DNA of 64,000 nt, taken from Diplosphaera chodatii (taxonomy: Eukaryota; Chlorophyta; Trebouxiophyceae; Prasiolales; Stichococcaceae). The position numbers and the translations under genes were made by a program. The stretch is from positions 1,798,001 to 1,862,000 of the forward strand of contig JAALGY010000019.1 in NCBI GenBank assembly GCA_032358165.1. Reading direction: 5' to 3'. The notes under the pieces are model-generated. The model was not told the origin of the DNA, ran no database searches, and saw nothing but the letters and a program-made list of their open reading frames with translations. This document shows positions 15,613 through 26,119 of this stretch, piece after piece. Position 1 is the first letter of the stretch. Each line of letters begins with the position of its first letter.

Positions 15613-17911
15613 ATGTACTTGGCAGCACTGATTAGAAGGAGGCTCCTGGTCACAGGCGTGCTGAGCGGTGCGGTACTGCTGATCTGCTGGCTGGCCGCGC
15701 GCACGGGGCCGGGAGCAAGCCGTACCAGGGTGGCAAAAGACCTGGCGGAGGCCTCTCCGGCCGAGCAGGCAATGCCGAAACACAGTGATGTGCCGCAACG
15801 AAGTTTAGCAGCAGGCGTCCAGCATGCCTGGTCCAATCAAGCTCTATTGAGCCTGAGCTCATGCATGGCATCACCGCCGCAACGCAGGTCAATGGACATT
15901 GCCAAAGAGGCAGCTATCTGCCGAGTGCTTGACTGTACAAAATGGCTTGCGGCAGGCCTGCACGTCAGCAGACACCGGAGCAGGTGCTGCCAGCAGCCGT
16001 GCGGCCAAGCTGGCTTTGTATGAGCGGGAATCAGCAGTGAGGTGCGAGCCCCCCGCTAATTCATGCGGCATCGCAGAGATCGCCCTGCAAACCTGCAGTC
16101 TGCTGCGGAGGATCCTACGTCTGGCTGCTTCACAGGATAAGTTCACAACTTCTCGCATCAATCGAATGGATCCTGCCCGCTGGCCCGCCACCTGTGTGCA
16201 CTGGTATGAGATGCATGTCGGCGTCTGTATGCAGGTGGCAGTACCTGCGACAGCATGAGGCGGCACTCAAGCTGGAAGATGTGTGGGACCTGATGGCTCC
16301 GCTGTGGCAGTGTGACCGCCCGCTTGAGCGCATTGGCTTTGTCCTGGATGGAGGTGGGTGAAGCACTGTCCACTGATACACATGCATGCAGTGGGACAGC
16401 TCTACTGCCTCATCACACCCCCAGCTACAAGCACATGCGTCCTGTGCTCTGCCAAGCAAACTCGATGCCCGTGCTGTGCCATGCCTTTCAGTCTGAACAC
16501 ACAGGACAGCAGGACAGCACTGCAACAGTCTGGCTGCATGTTGCAGGCAAGTGGATGTGTGATGTGAATTGCACGCTTGCAGCGCAGCCCTGTGTGGTGC
16601 TGAGCATGGGGTCAGCTGGCAATACAGACTTTGAAACGGGCATTTTGCAGCGAGCGTCCCACTGCCAGGTGGCGTATCTCGTCCGTACTGTTGATCATCG
16701 TGTCTGGCCACGACTCGTTGCTCTTGTGCAGGGCCTTCGTGTGCTGCGTGTGGAATGGCTGTGCAGTTTTGACATCATCCAAGAGGCCAGCATGTGTGCC
16801 GTCCAGGTGCATACATATGACCATACGCTCCCACCAAAGGTCCAGGCAGCTGTGACCAGCATCCCTGGAGTCAACTTCCATTCCATGGGCATCACTGGGT
16901 GCGCAAGACGCTACGTACCCAACTCTGGCAGATCTGCCCCATGCTATGACGTGATGAGGGTGCCTCCTGTGTGACGCTGAAGCACGCAATTGCACTACTT
17001 CTGTCGTTCTTGGTATGGATGGTGATTGTTGCGCTAAAATGGACAGACAGAACAGCACGACCCCGGACTCCGCGCCATGAGTGTTGGCCCCACACTGCAG
17101 GACGTCGGTGCTGGACTCGATGCGGCGGGGCGAGGTCACGTCTGCGCCATACACAGCAGACGACTTCACGACGGTCCGGGGCGCCATGGCGGCTGCTGGC
17201 ACCGACTGGGTTGACATCCTCAAAATTGACATAGATGGTGCGAGAGCCGCCGTTCGTGTCCGCTGAACCTATGTGCTGCTGGCCAGTGCGCTTCGACCTG
17301 TTGGATGGACACACCACTCAATGTCTGCAGGTAGTGAGTGGCCAGCGTTTCATGAGCTGCTGGCCAGCAATAGCAACATCCCAATCGGTCAGGTGCGCCA
17401 TCCACAGCCTGGCATTTGGCATCTATGCTGACCTAAATGAAAGCTGTTCTACATGTGCTGCTGAAGACCATGCATATTGTCTCAGAGTGATGGGAATCAG
17501 GTGAATGTGCCACTGCACCCTGTGCTGGCAGATATTGATTGAACTACACCCGCTGGAGCTGGCAAAGTTTCCAGCTCTGTACCCCGGCAGCACGGTGCAG
17601 TCTGTGGCTGCATTCTTCGAGGGCATGAGGTAATGGCTTGCAAAGGGCTGTGATTCCGCTCCGTGCTAGCCTGTGGCGGCATACAGCCGATTTGATACGT
17701 TCATGCCAAGTGTTGATGCAAAGATCACATGATGCAGTTGCAAGATAGCGTCGACACAGTAAACATCAGCTGCAACCATGGCTGCAGGCGGCATGGGTAC
17801 AGAATCTTTGCCAACGAGCCAAACCTGCATGCAAACAGCATTGTCAACTACATCGAGTACAGCTTCATCAAGGTGGACCAGTGGGGGCGTGCACTTGGTC
17901 GGAGCACATAG
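15613..17911 (+). CDS. Membrane-anchored Methyltransf_22 (METTL24-like) protein
   Basis: Nine exons join to 338 aa: 15613-15789, 15956-16041, 16235-16353, 16547-16668, 16807-16898, 17101-17237, 17331-17392, 17532-17629, 17788-17911. All junctions keep phase; only the first donor (GAT/GTGCCG) is weak. Residues 8-30 form an Arg-flanked hydrophobic segment (RRRLLVTGVLSGAVLLICWL), so a type II membrane protein of the secretory pathway is likely. The rest matches the SAM-dependent Methyltransf_22 fold (PF13383): glycine loop VVLSMGSAGNTDFE, acidic strand VHTYDHTL, DILKIDIDGSEW, ILIELHPLEL, GYRIFANEPN and IEYSFIKVD. The substrate is unknown. A TGTAA motif follows at 18139-18143. Confidence 0.85.
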
Positions 17912-18367
17912 ATCGGCAATAATGATGCCGTCAGGTGTCGGTCTTAAGCTGTTCATCAGTCGGCGGACATGTGTAGCATGGACATGATGGCAGTGCGCCA
18001 GTATAAACGTTACTTGTGACAATGGAAGAGTAGAACTAGAAGTTTAATGATGGAGGCTTCGCTAATGCAGTAATTTAGGTTTGTTGTTTTACTGTTGTTA
18101 CGGATCCGGTCACCAGATGCCCACCACTGGGCGGTTGATGTAACCACAAAGCGCACACATTGTGCCGATCAAGTCCTCAGCGGTTCAGGGTTCCAACCTC
18201 TGACTTCGATATGTCAACCAGCTACGACGGAGTGCAGGAGCACTGCAGCCCGATATTCACCACAGCATGGCTGGACAAGTGTGCAGCCAGCTCAGCCACC
18301 CGAGCAACTTGTTCAAGCATGTTGGACCGCTGATCCACGGTTCCACACCATGCACACAAGGTTGATC
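17912..18367. other. Convergent 3' intergenic region
   Basis: It lies between the methyltransferase stop (+) and the U-box gene stop (-). TGTAA at 18139-18143 on the + strand is a likely poly(A) signal for the methyltransferase transcript, 228 nt after its stop. The stretch near 18030-18100 is locally AT-richer than its surroundings. No gene is seen. Confidence 0.4.
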
Positions 18368-19529
18368 TCAGCTTGTGGCATCTGCCTGCAGAGCCACAGC
18401 CATATACTGGTGGTACAGCGCTGCAACAGCACGCAGCCCACGGTTGGAGATCTGCACCGTGGTGTTGTTCACTGCGGTGCCTGTCAGCGGGGAGGTGTCG
18501 TGTTCTGTGAACCATTGCGCAATGGCACCCCTTTCGTAGCTGTGCCCATCCTCGGTGACCACCGGATCATGCATAATATCCTGCATGTGCATGACGAGTG
18601 CTGGTGTTGTTGACTGTCCAGCATTGCATGGCTGTGATGCACCAGACGCGCACTGCCTATGTACACACTCCGCCATTGCAGCAAACACTCACGTGTGAGA
18701 TGGGGCAGGTCAGCAGCTGCTCCAGCTTCGACAGGACATCATTGGCGTCCAGCAATCCTGCGCTCAAAACGCTGCTTGCGGCAGCGCCGCTTGGACGCAC
18801 ACCCTGTATAATGACATGACAGAAAACAGTGCTGACAGTGGTGAGCATGATCAGGCGCCGTCCCCAACAGCGTTCAGCATCAGCGCAATGACAGCAGCTG
18901 AGAGCATTGATCATTCATACATGGGTATACATGGGTCACCTGGCTCGCCGGCGCATGACCATGGCGCTGGACATCTGCTGCGCTGCTGCTCTCCGAGGAC
19001 CCTGAGATCAACTGGCTGATGGGTTATGCCTGAGAGGCATGCCTGGACTGCACGGCAGAGCATGTGACCCAGCAACAATGCCATGCGGGCGGAAAAGGCA
19101 ACTTCGTGCCTGCTGTTGTGTCCGATCGTGGAAACTCAAGCAGCCATCTCACACGCGCTTTGTGCTTGGTTCCATTCCGATGCTGTCTTAGCTGGGACCG
19201 GTCGTTGCAGATGATGCCGCATTGGGGGCATGGTTTGGAGGGCAACCAGTCTTCGTCCAATGCCTCCTCCCAATGCGCTTCGCTCTGCAGGTACGCATAC
19301 GCTCCTACAGCTGGTCAGGATCTATGTGGTTCCAGACGCGGGACTCATGCAAGGTCTGACCCATTCGAGTGTCAATCACTTCAAAGTGTGGCCCTTGGCC
19401 TCTCACTTGTAGGTGGGTCCACATGGCTGCGGGGCCACCGGTGAAGTTGCACGCCCTACAGTGCATCTGCCCAGCAGACGCCATGCTGATGACCTTGGCT
19501 ACCTCAGCTTCAGACTGCGCACGCTCAAT
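18368..19529 (-). CDS. 3' exons of a zinc-finger and U-box protein (5' part unresolved)
   Basis: Supported exons, in transcription order, are about 19529-19380, 19284-19153, 19015-18940, 18803-18693 and 18580-18368. The first two carry C2H2-like fingers: C-x2-C-x11-H-x7-H (CRACNFTGGPAAMWTHLQ) and CPQCGIICN...QLRQHRNGTKH. The last two form a U-box: LLTCPISH joined to DIMHDPVVTEDGHSYERGAI, then AQWF and SPLTG, with NRGLRAVA downstream. U-boxes adopt a RING-like fold and recruit E2 enzymes, so an E3 ubiquitin-ligase role is likely. The U-box sits at the extreme C-terminus and the stop is at 18368-18370. The join between the second finger exon and 19015-18940 is out of phase in my model, so an extra small exon or shifted boundary is missing. 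Confidence 0.65.
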
Positions 19530-19983
19530 CTTTCAAGATGTCCACCATTTATCCATCAGCAGTTGGTTATCAAGAAAACTGCACGGTAGCCAAAGGTAAC
19601 ATGCAATGGTGTCGTCAGGTGCATCCATGCATGCTTGCCAGCAACCTGATGTGGGAACGGATGCCACCTGCTCAGGCAGTCAATATGATCAATGCATGTC
19701 GTTGAGGATGTTCCATAATTTGGCAGCAGCAAGAGTACTTCAGACCTGCTCGGCTGATCAGGCTTTGGATGCATGTGCAGACCTCTCGTGCAGCAACCCA
19801 GGTGCCCCAACAGGTCTTTGGCGCTGGTACCATTCTGGGTGCTGGACTCCCTCTGCAGGGCGACTCAGCAGGCTGCAGGAACCATGCTTTTGTATCGAAG
19901 TTCAATAGAGACACAGACATTGTATGTGTATGCTTGCAGGCGGTCCACAAAGTCCCAGGACTTGCTGTGTCAGCAGGAAACAC

Positions 19984-20019
19984 GTGCTGAGCACCCATAT
20001 GTGCGTGGGTGCTCAGCAC
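19984..20019. repeat. Perfect 14-bp inverted repeat with 8-nt loop
   Basis: GTGCTGAGCACCCA at 19984-19997 is followed by eight bases and then its exact reverse complement at 20006-20019. It could fold as a strong hairpin in DNA or RNA. It lies in the unresolved minus-strand region. No transposon open reading frame flanks it. Confidence 0.7.
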
Positions 20020-20114
20020 AGCTGATCTGTCAGTCAAGACATGGATACTTTGTTCCCACCAGATGATAGTCAAGAAGGCAAAACGTGAAGGGTTGCTGCA
20101 AATGCTTCGTAGAA

Positions 20115-20290
20115 GTCCCTCAGCAGCCTGCTGTTGGTGGTGTTGAAAAACACCGTTGTGTGGGGTGGGTGCATGGGTGTGCCGCTTCCCTGACTAGTTG
20201 TCAGCTGTCGCCCTCAAGATGGCTGTCACCTGTGTATGTCGCAAGGACTGCTTCGATGATGCTGCTGCTAGCTGCTGCTGCTGCTGTGTC
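20115..20290 (-). repeat. Decayed copy of the block at 22330-22530
   Basis: On the minus strand this block encodes TTVFFNTTNSRLLRDFYEAF, preceded by TQVTAILRATADN and a glutamine run. The block at about 22330-22530 encodes TTVFFNTTNNGLLGAI preceded by TEVTAFLTATATAI and a Gln/Ser run. The two are direct repeats about 2.2 kb apart. Here a TAG follows ATADN in frame, so this copy is either broken or spliced. The gene family is not recognised. Confidence 0.5.
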
Positions 20291-22456
20291 GAACCATGAG
20301 CTTCAAAGGCTGTTGCATAGTTACATAGCTAGCAGGAGATGCTGCAATCAAGAGGTGTGTGCCTGCCGATGAGGTGCCAGGTCCGCCACCCAGCATGAGT
20401 TGCGAGGTGCACAGCACGATCAGACACTGGTGTGCATGGTTGTATGCTCTGCCACATGGCGGAAAGCCCTGATACCTTCACTTGGACGTGACGCCATAAT
20501 GGGCCTGCTGTCCGCCAGCTCCAGATTGCAGGGCAAGGTCGACTGCAGAAGACATTGGTGCAGCTGGCAGCAGACGCCCACAGATCAGGACTGCGAGTTT
20601 GCACAGTCAAGCCCTTAGAGTGCCGACATATTGTGCACTGCTGGTACATGCTAGCTAGGTATGCTGCTGGGAGCAGCTTCACAGTTCAAACTGCAGCTCG
20701 TGAGCGCTTTGGCAGAATGGTACACCTGTGCTCACGCCACGTCGCTGCCAGCGTTACTTGGTGGAATGTGCATGCGGCTCTGCAACCCTTCCATGCTGAA
20801 CACCTGCGCATGGCAGTTCGACATGATGGATATATAGGACCAAGCAACTCGAGGAGGAACCGATCAACATGCACGAGCTGACATCCAAACGACATTCAGC
20901 ACACAGTTGACAATGTTGGTAACTCACATCTGCTGAACCCTGCTGGGGTTGGGAGCGGGCAGGGCTCAGCCACTCAAAGCCTGTCCTGTTGCAGAGCGTC
21001 GGACAGCTCTCAATCCCGCCGCTTCACTCAGCTCATCCGCGGCGGCATTGCCATTGCCCTCAGCAGGGCTCTGGTCTCCCACGAGTAGTACACGTACTGC
21101 GGGGCCTACATCCGCAAACCTTGTGGGTTGGATGTGTGTTGTGATGAGGAAGTGCGGCTTGGTGATGGTATGCCGATTTGCAAGATGAGCCCTGATTGAT
21201 GTTCAAACTACTTTGGGGTGCAATACTACGTCGGTGTGCATGCAGAAATCATGCGGTTAACAGTAGTGGTCTGGTCAAAGAAGCGCAGGAGGTTTGCGAC
21301 AGGCAGGTGCGTCTGCAAGCTCACCAGACGCTTTGTCATGATCACGGCCAGAGCAGCTGTGCTGGTCTGGCAGGTGTATGCGGCTTGTTGAAAGGCTTTC
21401 AGGCCTAGCCAGCCGTCAGACCACAGCCCGCGACCATGCAGCCGATGCAGTGCCTGCCATATCCGCCTTGGGTAACCCCTCCAGTCGTGGCCTGCATGTC
21501 GTTTGAGCCCTCATACTGGTGCTGGATGCAGATACGGTTGTGCTGGAGTAATCGCAAGGGCTGTGTCACACTTGGCAAAGGTCGTGGCCCAGGACATGAG
21601 AGCTGGGTGCATGCGCATCAAGTCTGACAGCGCATGAGTCTGCTGGTCGCGGGACTGCATCAAACAACGAGCACAGGTGATTTGCAGCGTGGAGAGCCGA
21701 GTCAAGTGAGTGCTGACACCAGGTAACCGAGAAACAGAGTGTGATGTATCACAGGTGCAGCATGCGCATGAAAGCAGGCGCAGAAGCAGACCCCACTTAC
21801 ATGGTCGGTCGCGCAACCTGCAGCCATTTGTTGGCCACAGGATGCTTTCTGCGCAGAGCTGACAGCTAGTAACTGTCGGCTCTGGCACTCGTGACAGATA
21901 GCGCAGCGCCGTGGGCAGCTCTCGGCACCCACGGATTGCAAATAAAGTCCCACTGGCCTGCAAGACCAGCAGGCGACCAGGATAGATGGAGCATATGCCT
22001 TGTCGGCGGAATATGTTGCACGTACCCATAGTATGGGTGCATGGCAAGCAAACAGCTGGGTGGTGGCCCATCTGCACATACAAGATGGAACTGATATGCA
22101 TCGGTATGCACTGCACAATCATCGATCGGAACGGAATGCACGTGTCAGGACATCGGTGCTGAGCACTCAATATACCCTGATGATGGTAGCATACACTGGG
22201 ATGGGATTCGGCATGTTCAAGTTGAGAGACCATCATCTCAGCACACCCACCAGTGCCCTTTTCGTGCCGGCAATGTTGTAACAACCCAAGCCACTGCTCA
22301 ACCGAGTCACTGCAGTGCCCTTCAGGACTGATGGCACCCAGCAGTCCATTGTTGGTGGTGTTGAAAAACACCGTTGTTTGGTTGCCGCTTAACTGCTGTG
22401 CTATTGCTGTTGCTGTTGCTGTCAGAAATGCTGTCACTTCTGTTGCACCATACGCC

Positions 22457-22488
<32 letters not shown>
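22457..22488. repeat. (CTG)n/(CAG)n trinucleotide microsatellite
   Basis: About ten near-perfect CTG units on the + strand would be read on the minus strand as a Gln (CAG) or Ser (AGC) run, depending on frame. It directly precedes the EVTAFLTATATAI block, so it may encode a homopolymer linker. Confidence 0.7.
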
Positions 22489-25400
22489 TGCTGACAGATG
22501 TTGACTGACCAGACATGCCACCGGCCCTTGCATAAACTAGCACAGGGCGCACAGCAGACTGCCATGAATAACATAATGCGGAAGATGGTCAGGGGATGCA
22601 AACCTCGGGGTTCAGCCCAGCCAGCGCCTGCATCACGAGGCAGGTTTGCTGGTTTCTCCCGAGGCGCGACGCCAAGCGTGCAACCAGCTCCGGATGGGCC
22701 TGCACAGTCAGCAAGACCAGCGTCGCAACATGATTACAGGATAGTAAGCGTGCCTCGGCATCCTCAGCCAAGTAATGAGCGTGGCAGCTAGTGCACTCAG
22801 TATCCTGACCTATGACAACCAGCTCAGCCAATGCTCAGGATCAGTGGCTGCCATACTTGGGGGATAGGGCCAGTCGCAATGTCAATGTGTACCACGATAC
22901 TGCTGGACCATGGAGCAGACACGTCACACTTGCTGCAGATCACACCAGATTTGTCATAGATGGTCGCAGTGGACCGCAGCCAGCAGTGTGCAGCACCTTT
23001 TGGCGGGTCCTGTTGGACTACCCTCGTCTGAGATGACGAGTGTGCTGTGGCACATACTCCGCACTACTGCACAGCGGCGCCTGCAGACCGCTAATCCTGC
23101 ATCTCTTCTCAGGGGCACCCACCCACCTGCTGCATAAAACAGATAACTTATCCGTGTGACCAAGCCTGCAGGAAGGACAGGCTGATGCGGCCAACTGCTT
23201 CCTCCATTGGTCCCTGACCACATGACATGCTGCCGAACACAGGACTCTGCCGCTGCATCTTCTGTGTCAGCGTTCTGCCATCAACCTACTCTGCTAATAA
23301 GCCTACAGTTGCCTGGTGTGAGAACTGCTTGCTCGCCTGCATGTGGGCAAGTAGCTGCAGCGCCCCCCGAGCGGCTTCAGACGCGTGCCCGCAGGCGCCG
23401 CGGCGCATGGGCCCCACCCATCGATGCTGGGCTTGCGTGGACGGTGCGCATCACCTGCACCGAAGCAACAGCACCGGCTGCGGCAGCTGTATGCACCTGG
23501 CTTCTGGTGCCCGTGGTGTGTGCTGCAGACTGACAGTTGTTGTCGGGAAGCGAGAGGGCCAGGCAGCAGCAGCATGGCCGGCTTGACAGCACACTGCGGT
23601 TGCTCCAAAGCACGGAACGCAGGTCGAGTTGATTCAGGCACACCGTGCTGTCCATGGCAGCGGGCAGGCGGCTGGAGACGGCCCCCAAGCCTCGGGACAA
23701 AGGGCTGAATCCCATGAGCTGCGCCGCTTCATCTAGCTGCGGACGCAGGCACATCACCAGGTTGGGTGCAGGGTGCAAGCACTTCTGTGTGTGCGTCAGA
23801 GGGGGCCGACTATAATTGGTTGAGTGCATTGCAGCACGTCAACAACCCGGCATACCTATCCGCGGCGAGCCCCCTGCCACGCCGGAGGATTGGCCAACAA
23901 GCCTGCGCATAGTGGCACATGCCGCTCAATACTCCAGACATAGCACTCTGCTCTCATGCCATGCACCTTGACGGTTCACCTCAGGCATTGGCAAGTTTGG
24001 TTGGTGGGCCCTTGTTGCGCTACACCATCTTGCAGTTGTCCCTAAACCCTACCTCTGTTGACTTGCAGCCAAACGCAGGCTCTCCCACGGACTCCACGTC
24101 CGGAAATGCACTTGCTCTGCCGCCACCAGCGATACCCACAGCCATTTGCCCCTGCACCACACGCCGGCAGCCATACGTGGTCGTTGTTCTGAAACGTCAG
24201 GAGAAGGGGTGCCAGACGACTGAGACAATAGGTCTGCTGTGTGTGCGACGTACACTGTCATGAGCAGGTGCAGTTCGGGTAGGCAACCGTCGTCCATCAT
24301 GACAGCATAGCCCCACCTGGCATGAGGCGCAGGGACGCGGTGGGCCGGGATAGGGTGGGGGTGGCAGAGTACACCAATGTAGTACCAAGGGCCTGGTTGG
24401 CCGTGACGCAAGATGAGCCATGCAACCCTGCCGCCTTCTGCTGCTGCTTGTTGCTGCCGCTGCTACGGCTGCCGTGGGCAACCCGCCACACTCAGAGGCC
24501 TCTACCGCAGGCTGAGAGCAGTGTGGCTGCCCTGGGTTGGCCCCAGCCGCTCAGGGCACCGCTGCAAGTACTGTACACTGACCAGAAAGGTACCGCCCAC
24601 TGTCGAAATCAAAACCTGGTCAACATGCGAGAGATCGTCATTTGCTGCAGGTGGCAGCCTCATGGGTGACAATGCTGGTTATTGACTCAAGTGAGCACTC
24701 AGCAAACGATCGTAAGGTCACTGCATGCAGTGCACTCACCAAGCAAGTTCACCCTGTTTGGTGACAAGCAAATGCCGATGCACCCGCCCCTGGGACACTG
24801 CAGTACCACGTAAGGGGTCACATGTTCATGTTCCCAATGACGCAGCACTATATGGTCACTGAAACACATGTCTGTGCGAAGCAATCAGCTGCATGTCTCA
24901 CGGGCACTTTTCGGCGAGCGTTGCCAAACAATGGCCTCATTTACTTCGTGCTGCAAGCCAAATGCAGTCTCTGTCAGCCTCGTGCAACGGCTGCAACATG
25001 TCAGGCAATTTGTGTGCAGCCCATGAAGTCAGAAGCAGTGTTGGGGGACGCACTTCCATGCACCAATGATGAGCCATGCATACGATGAAACTAGTGCCAA
25101 GCTGCGCCTCACTATGCCTGCATCATCAAGACAGCCACCATCAGCAGGCCCCCAAGGTGTGCACATGCGCTGTCAGAACATGCTGTTGAGAACTTCACGG
25201 CGGACGCAGCCGGTGGCGCTTACCAGACTTGCATGTGAACCATGGCGCGCCCGCACTGAACTTGACCACAACCTGCTGACACACGGAGTGCGGAGGCAAC
25301 TGATGAGAGAGTCCGCGCAGCCGCTGCTGTTGCTTGCGCCACAGCAGCGCCACATCGCCGCACCTGCACGAACGGCAAGCACCGAAAGTTGGCAGGTAGT

Positions 25401-26119
25401 GACTCATCCGGTTGCATAGATGGTTGGTTGCGCAATGCAGCAGGCCAGGACCGGTGGCACGCCGCGGCGATGGAAGCTACACAACTCTTGCACAAGGTCG
25501 ACGAGGCATTGCATGCTAATTTATAATGTGGCAGTGAGTCGATTCGGCTGGCTTCGGGGCACCAAGGGGCTCACAATTGGACATGACGAGGCATCCAGCC
25601 TCCATCACGAATGTGCACAGGCTGACAACCCACCTGCAGACCGTCGGCCATGAGCGCAGATGTACAGCGAGAGTCCTTCATCGCACCCACAGATACTGCG
25701 GCACTTCACGGCGACCCTAATGCCCCCTGGCCTTGATGCTCATGCGCATGTCGGCATGCATGCACTGGCATGATCCATAGAGATCCCGAGAGCTGCAGCA
25801 AGTCATCGTAAACATGAAAGAGGATGATTGCGTGCATGTCAATCACGTTTGGGCATCCACAGCGGCCAGCGATCAGCCTGCGCCATGCGACCGCAGTGCG
25901 GCATGCCTCATCAGGTGATCAACGGCACCGCAATGGCTCCGACCCCTTCATATGTACTGCCTTGATTGTGCCGTGAGATCCGGACCGTGTTGCTGAAGGT
26001 GCTGCATGGGTCAGAAGCTGATGCATCAGGCGCCTGTCGGGTCCCCGTGAGGCATGCAGTCGCAGTGCTCAGCATCACCATGTTGGGGTGTTTTCATACC
26101 AAGAAGTCACAATCTGCAG

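Larger units (their letters stand above)
19530..25965 (-). other. Candidate minus-strand exons of unknown, possibly large, gene(s)
   Basis: No family is recognised, but several short minus-strand blocks have good splice borders and protein-like composition. Examples are 25363-25224 (CGDVALLWRKQQQRLRGLSH, ending PWFTCKS before GTAAGC), 23736-23593 (LDEAAQLMGFSPLSRGLGAV), 22699-22604 (AHPELVARLASRLGRNQQTC) and a block near 22480-22330 (EVTAFLTATATAIAQQLSG). They could be 5' exons of the zinc-finger/U-box gene or a separate gene, partly decayed. I could not chain them. Nothing on the + strand of this interval is convincing until the kelch gene. Confidence 0.3.

Noticed and set aside
19285..19308. 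A 24-26 nt 'intron' joining QLHESRVWNHIDPDQL-like sequence to the zinc-finger exon
   Set aside because: It is far below any plausible intron length. An in-phase intron with a donor at 19379 (GAA/GTGATT) explains the TAG and joins both finger exons.
26067..26119. A 53-nt GC-AG intron linking VPVRHAVAV to the first kelch exon
   Set aside because: It is phase-compatible and homology-compatible but shorter than any other intron here, so I left the 5' exon out of the coordinates.
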